Shown one piece after another: positions 44,187 through 52,421 of a stretch of 64,000 bases of DNA (the first letter of the stretch is position 1; every line of letters starts with the position of its first letter). The position numbers and the translations under genes are program-made. Source of the DNA: Psychrobacillus faecigallinarum (lineage in GTDB: Bacteria; Bacillota; Bacilli; Bacillales_A; Planococcaceae); contig NZ_JACSQO010000004.1 of NCBI RefSeq assembly GCF_014836595.1, forward strand, positions 186,001-250,000, given 5' to 3'. The notes beneath the pieces were generated by a model. It was not told the DNA's origin. It saw only the letters and a program-made list of their open reading frames with translations, and did no database searches.

Positions 44187-45391
44187 ACCTGCACCTTCTT
44201 TTCTCCCTTGTTTACCATTGCATGTACTTTTGTCGGTAGTCCCCATAACTCAATGAATCCAACAGCTGAAGTATGGTTAAATTCGTCTTCGGACGTATAG
44301 GTAGCAAGTTTTTCATTGTATAAGGAGTTTGGGGATTTACGTCCTTCTACAATCGCATGACCTTTGAATAGTTTTACTCGTACAGTTCCATTTACATATT
44401 GCTGTGTTTCCTTTAAAAATGCCTCAAGTGCTGTTTTTAATGGCGAAAACCAAAGCCCCTCATAAATAAGCTCTGTTAATTTCTTTTCCATTACCGGTTT
44501 AAAGTGAGCGAGTTCCTTTACTAAAGTGATATCTTCAAGTTCTTTATGAGCGAGCAGTAAGGTGTGTGCCCCAGGTATTTCATATACTTCACGGGACTTT
44601 ATACCAACTAAACGGTTTTCTACGTGATCAATACGTCCAACGCCATGCTTCCCAGCTACATCGTTTAATTTTAGAATAAGCTCATGTAATGGATAATTAA
44701 CTCCATCAAGTGATACTGGAACTCCTTTTAAAAATTCGATTTCAATAATGTCTGCAGTGTCGGGTGCATTTTCCAATGAAACTGTTAAATCATAAGCATC
44801 TTCAGGTGGTGCTGCCCAAGGATCCTCTAAAATACCACATTCATTTGCACGTCCCCAAAGGTTTTGGTCAATAGAAAATGGACTATCTAAGTTAATTGGT
44901 ATCGGAATATTCTTCTCTTTTGCATAAGCGATTTCTTCTTCACGACTCCAGCTCCACTCACGTACCGGAGCGATTACCTCTAAATCTGGATTTAATGCAT
45001 TAATAGAAACTTCAAAACGTACTTGATCGTTACCTTTACCAGTACAACCATGAGCTACGGCAGTGGCACCTGTTTTTTCAGCAATTTCCACTAGTTTTTT
45101 AGAAATCAGTGGACGTGACAGAGCAGATACTAATGGATATTTATTTTCGTACCACGTGTGAGCCTGCATGGAGATCAATGCATATTCATTTGCAAATTCT
45201 TCCCTTGCATCAATCATATAGCTTTCAATTGCTCCAACTTCTAATGCTTTGTTTTTCACAAACTCCAAATCCTTGCCTTCTCCTACGTCTAAACAAACAG
45301 CTACAACATCATAGCCCTCATCCTTTAGCCAAGTAATTGCAACTGAAGTATCTAATCCACCTGAATATGCTAAAACAACTTTTTTGCTCAT
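44183..45391 (-). CDS. argG: Argininosuccinate synthase
   Basis: Condenses citrulline and aspartate using ATP. 402 residues from ATG 45391 (after GGAGG), starting [18 protein letters not shown] with the PP-loop. [15 protein letters not shown] and the [12 protein letters not shown] substrate loops are also present. First gene of argGH. No carbamoyl-phosphate or ornithine genes are nearby. Expression is expected to be arginine-repressed; see the palindrome at 45458. Confidence 0.97.
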   Translation of the reverse strand: MSKKVVLAYSGGLDTSVAITWLKDEGYDVVAVCLDVGEGKDLEFVKNKALEVGAIESYMIDAREEFANEYALISMQAHTWYENKYPLVSALSRPLISKKLVEIAEKTGATAVAHGCTGKGNDQVRFEVSINALNPDLEVIAPVREWSWSREEEIAYAKEKNIPIPINLDSPFSIDQNLWGRANECGILEDPWAAPPEDAYDLTVSLENAPDTADIIEIEFLKGVPVSLDGVNYPLHELILKLNDVAGKHGVGRIDHVENRLVGIKSREVYEIPGAHTLLLAHKELEDITLVKELAHFKPVMEKKLTELIYEGLWFSPLKTALEAFLKETQQYVNGTVRVKLFKGHAIVEGRKSPNSLYNEKLATYTSEDEFNHTSAVGFIELWGLPTKVHAMVNKGEKKVQV

Positions 45392-45457
45392 ATTAAATTC
45401 CTCCAATGTATTTATATACGGTTATTTCGTATTAATATACATAATGTAACATTAAGA

Positions 45458-45471
45458 TTGTATAAATACAA
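45458..45471. promoter_or_regulatory. Palindrome upstream of argG, possible ARG box
   Basis: Perfect 14-bp palindrome TTGTATAAATACAA (6-bp arms) 67 bp before the argG start, in an AT-rich region. Its form is close to ArgR/AhrC half-sites, but the TGAAT core is absent, so the assignment is weak. Confidence 0.35.
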
Positions 45472-45595
45472 CCAAAATTTATTAAATATGCATATTGAAA
45501 CTTTTCATTTATAAAATCTGTGTTTCTATTAATGCGCATTATTTGAACGAATAGACAAAACAAGCGATAATAACAAAAAGGAGTGATTGATAGAA

Positions 45596-46621
45596 ATGTC
45601 CAAACTATTTACACCGTATAATGTGAAAGGTTTAAGTTTAAAAAATAGAATTGTAATGGCTCCAATGTGCCAATACTCCGTAGAAGCTAAGGATGGGATC
45701 CCGAATGACTGGCATTTTGTTCACTATGTATCACGAGCGGTCGGTGGCACAGGCTTAATCATTGTGGAGATGACAGATGTAGAACCTGACGGGAGAATTA
45801 CAGATTATGATTTAGGTTTATGGTCAGATGAGCAGATTCCTGCATATGCAAGAATCGTAACTGAAGTACATAAACACGATGCTAAAATTGGTATCCAAAT
45901 TGCTCATGCTGGAAGAAAAGCTACAGATGCCGACCAGCCGATAAGCTCCTCCAATTTACCTGTAGAATCTGATGGCACATGGAAGGAACCAAGACCATTA
46001 ACTATAGAAGAGATAAAAGAAATGGTAAATAAATATAAAGAAGCAGCTCGCCGAGCGGTAGATGCAGGCTTCGATACAATTGAACTCCATGGAGCTCATG
46101 GCTATTTAATACACCAATTCCACTCCCCTTCTATAAATAATCGTACTGATGAATATGGAGACAATTATGCTAAATTTGGTGTAGAAGTAATTAAAGCTGT
46201 GAAAAGTGTTATGCCTGAGGATATGCCACTATTGTTCCGAATCTCAGCAATAGAGTATATAGATGGTGGTTATGGTTTAGAGCACTCTCTTGAAATTGCA
46301 AAACAGTACAAGGAAGCTGGAGTAGACGTATTCCATGTTTCTAGCGGAGGGGAAGCTAACCCTGGAAAAGTAAAGCCTGCAAATACTCCTGGTTACCAAG
46401 TACCTTTTGCAAGAGCATATAAACAAGCACTAGATCTACCAGTAATTGCTGTAGGAATATTAGAAGATCCAATTTTAGCCGAAAAAACCATGGCTGAAGA
46501 GGATATAGAGCTGGTAGCTATTGGCCGAGGTATGTTAAAAGATCCATATTGGGCATTGCATACTCAAGAAATTTTAGATGGCAAAGCTACCGTGCCAAAA
46601 GCTTATAAAAGAGGATTTTAA
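45596..46621 (+). CDS. namA: NADPH dehydrogenase of the Old Yellow Enzyme family
   Basis: 341 residues from ATG 45596 (AAGGAG upstream; a TTG at 45587 is closer but adds three codons not seen in homologues). FMN-dependent TIM barrel of the YqjM type: RIVMAPMCQYS contains the redox-tuning Cys, HGAHGYLIHQFHSP the substrate His pair, and IGRGMLKDPYW the FMN phosphate loop. Reduces electrophilic alkenes and quinones; in B. subtilis linked to detoxification and oxidative stress. Confidence 0.95.
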   Translation: MSKLFTPYNVKGLSLKNRIVMAPMCQYSVEAKDGIPNDWHFVHYVSRAVGGTGLIIVEMTDVEPDGRITDYDLGLWSDEQIPAYARIVTEVHKHDAKIGIQIAHAGRKATDADQPISSSNLPVESDGTWKEPRPLTIEEIKEMVNKYKEAARRAVDAGFDTIELHGAHGYLIHQFHSPSINNRTDEYGDNYAKFGVEVIKAVKSVMPEDMPLLFRISAIEYIDGGYGLEHSLEIAKQYKEAGVDVFHVSSGGEANPGKVKPANTPGYQVPFARAYKQALDLPVIAVGILEDPILAEKTMAEEDIELVAIGRGMLKDPYWALHTQEILDGKATVPKAYKRGF

Positions 46622-46660
46622 GATAAGAACAAGAGTCTTTTCTAGGGATCTTCTAAAAAA

Positions 46661-46696
46661 AGAGGATGGTCGTGACTTAAGTCATTACCATCCTCT
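46661..46696. terminator. Bidirectional terminator after namA
   Basis: Stem AGAGGATGGT / ACCATCCTCT with inner pairs TGACTTAAGTCA; flanked by a run of A on the left and AGTTATTTTC on the right. Confidence 0.8.
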
Positions 46697-46767
46697 AGTT
46701 ATTTTCGAGAACTCATTTGCTACTATAGAAATTGATATAAAAGCCTCGTTCATTATAGTAAGCACGC

Positions 46768-47220
46768 TTATTTTTCTGTTTGTTGAACATTTACACCTTG
46801 AGATACAACCTTGACACCATTAATTAATGAATCTAATGCTGGACAGTGAGCTTCTACATATGAAATGAATTCTTCGATTTTCTTTTGAGGCTCATCGGAT
46901 ATAATATTGACTTTATATCTGATCTCTAAAAAACCAGGTCGAATATCCGAAAGTCCAAGGAACCCATCTGTATCAATATCTCCTTCTAACTCAACAGTTA
47001 GATGATGGTATTGGACGCCAAGTTTCTTAGCTGACATTTGAGCGACTATTGTTTGACAAGCACCTAGTGAAGAAATCAATAATTCTAATGGATTCATTCC
47101 TTCATCTGTTCCACCTAAACGAGTTGGTTCGTCGATTATCACTTTATGCCCTCTTGTTTTTACCTCAACTTGTAGCTTTTCAACCAAATCAGCTCTCGAA
47201 CTCATTGTAGTAATTACCAT
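46768..47220 (-). CDS. OsmC family protein
   Basis: About 150 residues from ATG 47220 (after GGAGATGATAATA). The two redox-active cysteines of the OsmC/Ohr fold are in SLGACQTIV and EAHCPALDS, so a thiol peroxidase-type function is likely. It is the YhfA-like subgroup, with the opening PTRLGGTDEGMNPLELL. Substrates may be organic hydroperoxides or thiol adducts. Located between namA and an SRPBCC gene, with which it may share detoxification roles. Confidence 0.9.
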   Translation of the reverse strand: MVITTMSSRADLVEKLQVEVKTRGHKVIIDEPTRLGGTDEGMNPLELLISSLGACQTIVAQMSAKKLGVQYHHLTVELEGDIDTDGFLGLSDIRPGFLEIRYKVNIISDEPQKKIEEFISYVEAHCPALDSLINGVKVVSQGVNVQQTEK

Positions 47221-47308
47221 TATTATCATCTCCAATTCTACAAATATTATATTACAAAACTATTAAAAAGAGTGATAATTGCATGTGTTTAGTGATAACC
47301 TAACGGAT

Positions 47309-47773
47309 TTAGATTTGTATTCTTTGACTTTCAGCTATCCTTTTTAATTCATGGGAACGTTGTTTTAAAAAACTTGTCATATATCTTTTAAGAAACAAAA
47401 CATCTGCTAGTTTCCCTAAAATTCCTAAAGGTGATCTATAGACAAATTCATCCCTGACTAACGTGCCAGTACCTTGTACTTTAAAATGATGAGTATGTGT
47501 AAAAGAATGGAAGGCACCACTTACCATGACATCCTTAAATGTATACGGCTTCTCCATTTCAATGATTTTGGCTGTTAGTTTTTGTCTAATACCAAAATGG
47601 GTGGCTTCCCAGGTAACACAATCTCCTTTATTTAATAAGCCATTAGTTTTGCCTTCAACAGCCTTTTCCTTTGTTTGTCCGGTTGTTTTTGTATGAATGG
47701 TCACATCCCTCGAAAGATCAAAGCAAAGGTCTATTGGAGCATCTATAAAAATTTCACATATGATAGTTGGCAT
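47309..47773 (-). CDS. SRPBCC family protein
   Basis: 154 residues with a START/Bet v1-type fold. The beginning CEIFIDAPIDLCFDLSRDV and the ending YRSPLGILGKLADVLFLKRYM...FLKQRSHELK are characteristic of the SRPBCC subgroup related to polyketide cyclases and cell-division-inhibitor-like proteins. The fold holds a hydrophobic ligand pocket. No catalytic assignment can be made. ATG after GGGAG. Confidence 0.82.
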   Translation of the reverse strand: MPTIICEIFIDAPIDLCFDLSRDVTIHTKTTGQTKEKAVEGKTNGLLNKGDCVTWEATHFGIRQKLTAKIIEMEKPYTFKDVMVSGAFHSFTHTHHFKVQGTGTLVRDEFVYRSPLGILGKLADVLFLKRYMTSFLKQRSHELKRIAESQRIQI

Positions 47774-47901
47774 CTGTTATCTCCCTTCTACTTGAAAAAT
47801 TCACCTTTTAAAATAGTAGAATTCTTTCATATTTCTACTATAAACCATTAAAGTATTCACGAAATGTCTTCTAATAAGAAATTGTCGAAAGAAGTAGATT
47901 T

Positions 47902-47975
47902 ATATCCGTTTAGAATTTTTTATGATCGTTCCAAGAGGTTTTATAACCGGATAGAGAAATTTATGACCGTTTCAC
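47902..47975. repeat. Dispersed tandem repeat, ATGACCG units, locus 2
   Basis: Units ATATCCGTTTAG (47902), ATGATCGTTCCA (47922), ATAACCGGATAG (47943) and ATGACCGTTTCA (47963) repeat the pattern of locus 1, with identical 20-21-20-bp spacing. An open frame of 71 codons runs through it but has no ribosome binding site. The rest of 47774-48235 shows nothing that I can name. Confidence 0.75.
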
Positions 47976-48235
47976 TCTTTATACGAAAAGACTATATACT
48001 CTCGGCTGCTGAGTACTGTCTATCTTCTAAACTATCGTATAACAAGAGATATATTAAGATGATTTATATTCATGTCTAAGTCCCTTTTCCAGCAATTTCT
48101 TAAGGCCCTTCTCCTATGAAAAGTATATATTTATGGATAATTAAGCTATGAATTTTGCCTTTTTTCATACACTATACTCTTATTTACATAAAGCTAAAAA
48201 CTATAAATGAATTTGCTAAACCTTAGTATTATCAC

Positions 48236-48264
48236 TTGCAATTCAATTAAACACATAATATACT
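48236..48264 (+). promoter_or_regulatory. Promoter of the MerR-CNNM operon
   Basis: TTGCAA (48236-48241), 17 bp, TATACT (48259-48264). The 17-bp spacer is standard, not the 19-20 bp of classical MerR-activated promoters. Confidence 0.65.
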
Positions 48265-48265
48265 A

Positions 48266-48283
48266 AACCATAACGTTACGGTT
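48266..48283. promoter_or_regulatory. Dyad at the transcription start, candidate MerR operator
   Basis: AACCATAACGTTACGGTT is an inverted repeat symmetrical except for one base pair (AACC-n-TAACGTTA-n-GGTT). It lies directly downstream of the -10 and before the ribosome binding site. Confidence 0.5.
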
Positions 48284-48295
48284 AGGAGTGATACA

Positions 48296-48697
48296 GTTGG
48301 GAAAGAGAAACTAAGAATTGGCGAATTAGCTGAGAAAAGTGGCATCACTAAACGTACCATTGATTATTATACTACTCTTGGTCTATTAGAAGCTGAACGT
48401 TCTAGTTCCAATTATCGTTACTATCCTTATGATGCGATTGAAAAACTAAGACTAATTGAAGAGAAAAAGTCAGATGGTATGTCACTAGAGCAAATCAAAA
48501 GAGAGCTTGCAAGAGATGTTGTTGAGGAAATAGACATTCAAGAAATACGATTACAGATGAAATATTTAGAAAAGGAAGTTTCTCATTTATTGGAACAAAT
48601 AAATGACAAAGAAGATAACACTAAACATTCTATTAAACAGAAAGTTTCAACAGAAAGTGTTGCGCTTATGCAATCCTTATTACTATTGATCACTTAG
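48296..48697 (+). CDS. MerR family regulator without a standard start codon
   Basis: The frame translates as GKEKLRIGELAEKSGITKRTIDYYTTLGLLEAERSS (shown here as one domain, about residues 2-40) and is unmistakably a MerR winged helix. A C-terminal coiled coil follows, and it ends at TAG 48697 (133 aa). No metal-binding cysteines are present. There is no in-frame ATG, GTG or TTG before this domain: AGGAG (48284-48288) points to GTT at 48296. A TTG one base later is out of frame and stops after five codons. Either GTT is used, or one base has been lost in the A/G-rich tract and the gene is damaged. It precedes the CNNM gene, whose ribosome binding site overlaps its stop. Confidence 0.7.
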   Translation, partial: VGKEKLRIGELAEKSGITKRTIDYYTTLGLLEAERSSSNYRYYPYDAIEKLRLIEEKKSDGMSLEQIKRELARDVVEEIDIQEIRLQMKYLEKEVSHLLEQINDKEDNTKHSIKQKVSTESVALMQSLLLLIT

Positions 48698-48705
48698 GAG
48701 GTGAA

Positions 48706-48725
48706 GTCTTACTTTCGAGTAAGAC
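48706..48725 (+). promoter_or_regulatory. Stem-loop between ribosome binding site and start codon of the CNNM gene
   Basis: AGGAGGTGA (48696-48704) is followed by GTCTTACT, loop TTCG, and AGTAAGAC, a perfect 8-bp hairpin, then AACTTA and the TTG start at 48732. The linear GGAGG-to-start distance is 30 nt, far too long. With the hairpin folded it becomes 10 nt, within the normal range. Confidence 0.75.
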
Positions 48726-48731
48726 AACTTA

Positions 48732-50033
48732 TTGACCGCATTGAATTTAACGATATTTGTCATATTAATAGCTTTAACAGCATTCTTCGTTGCTACGGAG
48801 TTTGCCATTGTAAAGGTACGACAATCAAGAATAGATCAATTACTTGCTGAAGGACGGAAAGGTTCTAAAGCTGCAAAACAAGTTACTACTCATTTGGATG
48901 AATACTTATCGGCCTGCCAGCTTGGTATTACTGTAACAGCTTTAGGTATCGGGATGGTTGGTGAGTCAACTTTCGAGTTTATCCTTCATCCATTATTTGA
49001 AGCGATAGGAATCGGCACTGACAATATTCATTACTTCACCATAGGGGCTGCCTTTGTAATAGCTACCTTTTTACACGTAGTAGTTGGTGAACTGGCTCCT
49101 AAAACAATAGCAATTCAAAAAGCTGAAGCAGTAACTCTTGTATTCGCTAAACCAATAATGATTTTTTATAAGATACTTTATCCCTTCATTTGGTTCTTAA
49201 ATGGTTCTGCTCGTTTGCTAGTTGGCCTTTTTGGTATGAAACCAGCATCAGAGCACGAGCTATCTCATACAGAGGAAGAGCTTCGCCTGCTTCTTGCAGA
49301 AAGCTATAAGAGTGGAGAGATAAACCAAAATGAATTGAAATATGTAAATAACGTTTTTGAATTTGATGATCGAATCGCACGAGAGATTATGGTACCGAGA
49401 ACTCAAATAATTGGATTTGAGATAAACGCAACGTTTCATGAGGTCTTAACTACCATCTCTGAAGAGCGGTATACGCGTTATCCTGTATATGAAGAAGATC
49501 GAGATAACATAATTGGATTTATCAACATTAAGGACTTCCTAACACAAGGTATTAACAATCGTATAACAGTAGAGAACTTTACTATAAAGCATTTTGTAAA
49601 TCCCGTGATTAATACTATTGAAACAACCCCAATCAACAGCTTACTGTTAAAAATGCAAAAAGAACGTATTCACATGGCTATATTATTGGATGAATACGGT
49701 GGTACTTCTGGACTTGTAACTGTTGAAGATATCCTGGAGGAAATAGTAGGAGAAATTCGAGATGAGTTTGATGACGATGAAGTACCAGATGTTCGTAAAG
49801 TAAAAGAAGACCATTATATAATCCATACAAACGTTTTACTTGATGATGTTGCAAAATTATTGAGAATTGACCTGTATAATCCTGACGTAGATACAATCGG
49901 TGGATGGTATTATACACAGGATATAGATTTAAATTTGGATAATCAAATTGAGCATGATGGTTTTATGTTCTCTATCCATGACAAGCAAGACAATCATATT
50001 CAATTTATTGAAGTACAAAAATTGAGAGCTTAA
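48732..50033 (+). CDS. CNNM/CorC-type membrane protein with CBS domains (YhdP/MpfA-like)
   Basis: 433 residues. The DUF21 (CNNM) membrane domain (about 1-190, with LDEYLSACQLGITVTALGIGMVGE in two pieces) is followed by two CBS repeats (about 205-335) and a C-terminal CorC_HlyC domain. B. subtilis YhdP (MpfA) of this type exports Mg2+. The only usable start is TTG 48732, since TAA lies a few codons upstream. A perfect hairpin separates it from a strong ribosome binding site. Encoded after the MerR gene, presumably in one operon. Confidence 0.9.
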   Translation: MTALNLTIFVILIALTAFFVATEFAIVKVRQSRIDQLLAEGRKGSKAAKQVTTHLDEYLSACQLGITVTALGIGMVGESTFEFILHPLFEAIGIGTDNIHYFTIGAAFVIATFLHVVVGELAPKTIAIQKAEAVTLVFAKPIMIFYKILYPFIWFLNGSARLLVGLFGMKPASEHELSHTEEELRLLLAESYKSGEINQNELKYVNNVFEFDDRIAREIMVPRTQIIGFEINATFHEVLTTISEERYTRYPVYEEDRDNIIGFINIKDFLTQGINNRITVENFTIKHFVNPVINTIETTPINSLLLKMQKERIHMAILLDEYGGTSGLVTVEDILEEIVGEIRDEFDDDEVPDVRKVKEDHYIIHTNVLLDDVAKLLRIDLYNPDVDTIGGWYYTQDIDLNLDNQIEHDGFMFSIHDKQDNHIQFIEVQKLRA

Positions 50034-50044
50034 CAATATAAAAT

Positions 50045-50081
50045 AGAACCCATTTTGATGATTGCTATCAAAATGGGTTCT
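50045..50081 (+). terminator. Terminator of the MerR-CNNM operon
   Basis: Perfect 15-bp stem (AGAACCCATTTTGAT and complement), 7-nt loop, followed by TTTTCG. Confidence 0.85.
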
Positions 50082-50156
50082 TTTCGCTTATACCTCACTT
50101 TTTATCATTTTTTAAAATTTGGCTTGTTAAGCTGTACTTCAATAAGTTAATTTGAA

Positions 50157-50663
50157 CTAACTATGATACCAATATAAAGATAAGTCATTCATTGTCGAAG
50201 CGTGCCCCTGTTGTCTTAACATCGTTGTTATGTTACCTCGATGATAAGTTCCATGATTAGCAACATGAAATAAAATTTCTGAGTAAGCCGTTTCTCTAGC
50301 ACCTGACCAAGGATTATTTAGATTAATTTTTTGTTCTAAATCCTTTTGGCTATCCAACCATTCCTCATAGTCTGAAGCCAGTTCTTCCAATGACTTAACA
50401 AATTCATCTTCAGAATATAAATTGGTCTTTTCTAAGAAAGCTATTGAAGCTTCCAATGCTTCTTGAATATCCATTCCTTTAAGTACTTTTAACCACATAA
50501 CATCTACCACATAAATATGACTAAACGTTTGTGCAATAGTAGGATAAGAACTACTAACTTCTTCATTCAAAACATTCCTTGGTAATTCCTTTAGTCTTTC
50601 TAGTAACACCTTATTAGCCCAAACATGATACTCATACATTTTTTTCCGTGATTCATTTAACAT
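50157..50663 (-). CDS. DinB family protein
   Basis: 168-residue four-helix-bundle protein of the DinB/YfiT type. Metal-binding histidines are expected in TFSHIYVVDVMW (about residue 48) and in LFHVANHGTYHRGNI (about 128-137), and both are present. DinB-fold proteins are thiol-transferases or of unknown function and are often damage-induced. Monocistronic, ATG after AAGGAG. Confidence 0.9.
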   Translation of the reverse strand: MLNESRKKMYEYHVWANKVLLERLKELPRNVLNEEVSSSYPTIAQTFSHIYVVDVMWLKVLKGMDIQEALEASIAFLEKTNLYSEDEFVKSLEELASDYEEWLDSQKDLEQKINLNNPWSGARETAYSEILFHVANHGTYHRGNITTMLRQQGHASTMNDLSLYWYHS

Positions 50664-50710
50664 CTACTCCTTCTTTTCTTGGTTTTAATAGTTGATACAC
50701 TTGTATTATA

Positions 50711-50748
50711 AAAAAAGATATATGACAGCAGTTTGTCATACATCTTTA
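50711..50748 (-). terminator. Terminator of the YdeI-WYL operon
   Basis: On the - strand, AAAGATGTATGACA pairs with TGTCATATATCTTT (one wobble or mismatch), followed by TTTTTTTATAATAC. It overlaps the ancestral stop codon of the interrupted regulator gene. Confidence 0.8.
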
Positions 50749-50852
50749 TAAACTTTAATTATTTTTTTTGCCTCCTCTATTAAAATTGATTGTAGTTCTA
50801 CAGGTTTGATAATTTTAGCCCCACTACCGAAGCTTAAAAGAATAGATTTAAG

Positions 50853-51647
50853 CTATCCAGCTTGTAGAGGCCTATAAACAGAAATTGTAAATGTCATACT
50901 TCCATCACTGTTAAGTTCTTTTGGATAATTTTGGAATTGGTCTAACACTTCTGCTAAGGAATTAGGTTTCACCCAAATTATTACTTCCTCAAAACCTTCT
51001 AAACTATCGTCTAAATGAGATGAATCACCTATTATTTCGTGATTCTTTATAAATTTTTCTTGTGTCAAATTTATATTTATCATACGGGATATTCGAAATT
51101 CTCTATAATTCTTACGTTCTCTGCAATAACCATATAAATACCAGTTACGAAACTTATAATGGAGACGAAGAGGTTCTATTTTCCGTGATGTAAATTCACT
51201 CTTATTATTTACATAATCAAAGCGGATGACTCTTCTTATATGTATAGCTTTTCGAAGATCCATTAATGAATTTGGTTCAGTTCTATTGTTTTCTAAGTCA
51301 ATCATTAAAACATTGTCACCATTTACATCCAGCGATTTTAATCTTTCTATCGTATGTTCAACTTTCTTATCTTCAAAAATACTCGATAAACTATTTAATA
51401 CTGTTATTAAATTTAGTATGTCAAAGGAACCCATTAAACTTTTATCAAATTTATAGCCTTGTATTATTCCGAAGCCACCGTTAGTACCTTGGTATGAAAC
51501 GACTGGTATTCCTGCTGCACAAATAGTTTCGATGTCTCTATAAATTGTCCGGGATGATACTTGAAATTCATCAGCTAAACTAGAAGCTGACAAAATTTCA
51601 TTATTTAGGAGCTTGAATATGATGGATATCAATCGTTCTATTTTCAA
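50853..51647 (-). CDS. YafY-type WYL regulator, C-terminus cut by a TAG codon
   Basis: 264 residues. N-terminal winged helix (about 1-58, SASSLADEFQVSSRTIYRDIETI), then a WYL domain (about 130-215) with FRNWYLYGYCRERKNYREFRI in two pieces. The frame stops with TAG at 50855-50853. Beyond it the same frame continues for 38 more sensible codons (LKSILLSFGSGAKIIKPVEL...) to TGA at 50738-50736. So a TGG-to-TAG nonsense mutation has removed the end of the WCX domain. The transcript terminator lies at the original end. TTG start after AAGGAA. It follows the YdeI-like gene by 16 bp. Confidence 0.78.
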   Translation of the reverse strand: MKIERLISIIFKLLNNEILSASSLADEFQVSSRTIYRDIETICAAGIPVVSYQGTNGGFGIIQGYKFDKSLMGSFDILNLITVLNSLSSIFEDKKVEHTIERLKSLDVNGDNVLMIDLENNRTEPNSLMDLRKAIHIRRVIRFDYVNNKSEFTSRKIEPLRLHYKFRNWYLYGYCRERKNYREFRISRMININLTQEKFIKNHEIIGDSSHLDDSLEGFEEVIIWVKPNSLAEVLDQFQNYPKELNSDGSMTFTISVYRPLQAG

Positions 51648-51663
51648 TTCTCATTTCCTTCCT

Positions 51664-52233
51664 TCAATAATTAATTAAGCGACCATTGTCATTCCACTGA
51701 CCGTACATTTTGTTTTCTCTCGTATTTTCAATAAACTTATCCAACCTTTTATTAAAGATAACAGGTTCATTTTTATAACTTTGAATTGTATCAATTCTAA
51801 TTCTCCTGTATAGTTCAGGAAAATTAACGAAGTTCTGATATAATTGCTCCTCTTTTTTCAGACAAGTTTCGATTTCTATATTTATAGTAAAGGATTCAGG
51901 CTGCATATCAGGGAGAATTCTCAGTCCTTCTTCTTTCATCAAACCTAATTTTTCGAGTCTCCTTACTCTTTCTTTATTCAATTCTGTCCAGTTACTTTTT
52001 TCCTTTCTTTTGGAAAGCCTTTGAGCTAGTTCAGTATCTGATATTTTCTTCTTTGTACCATCAATCCAACCGAAACATAATGCCTCTTCAACTGCATCTA
52101 AATACAGGATGTCGCCTGATTGTTCAGTCATACTTACTAATACCCAACAAAATGTTTCTTTATTTGAATTTAGCTCAAGCCAATCTCTTAATCCCTGCCT
52201 TGTACTAACTCTTATCAAATTATTTATTTCCAT
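51664..52233 (-). CDS. YdeI/OmpD-associated family protein
   Basis: 189 residues with the family signature EALCFGWIDGTKKKI, followed by the RLSKRKEKSNWTELNKERV stretch typical of the bacteriocin-protection YdeI/YdhG-type proteins. Function poorly known; in E. coli a homologue affects antimicrobial peptide tolerance. ATG 52233. It precedes the WYL regulator by 16 bp in the same direction, so the two form an operon. Confidence 0.85.
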   Translation of the reverse strand: MEINNLIRVSTRQGLRDWLELNSNKETFCWVLVSMTEQSGDILYLDAVEEALCFGWIDGTKKKISDTELAQRLSKRKEKSNWTELNKERVRRLEKLGLMKEEGLRILPDMQPESFTINIEIETCLKKEEQLYQNFVNFPELYRRIRIDTIQSYKNEPVIFNKRLDKFIENTRENKMYGQWNDNGRLINY

Positions 52234-52359
52234 TTCAACCTGTCCTTTCTAAAAGAATATTTGTTACTAGTATAGCTTTTTATTTTATTTATTTGAAATG
52301 TCTGTGTAATAAATACTGAAAAGCTTACTATATTCATTTATTTCTTATTGATTAAAACC

Positions 52360-52388
52360 TTGACTTAAAAGAATCAAATTTTTATGAT
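52360..52388 (+). promoter_or_regulatory. Promoter of the RsbR-like gene
   Basis: TTGACT (52360-52365), 17 bp, TATGAT (52383-52388): a near-consensus sigma-A promoter about 34 bp before the ATG. No sigma-B type GTTT/GGGTAT pair is seen. Confidence 0.7.
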
Positions 52389-52421
52389 GAATAAGAAGCC
52401 ATACAAAAAGGGAGAAAGAAT

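Noticed and set aside
45407-45590. Arginine riboswitch or T-box before argG
   Set aside because: No T-box GGTGG..CGCGG motif or terminator/antiterminator pair is seen; only short palindromes.
47864-48079. Open frame of 71 codons on the + strand
   Set aside because: It runs straight through the dispersed ATGACCG repeat, has no ribosome binding site and its translation has no domain-like features.
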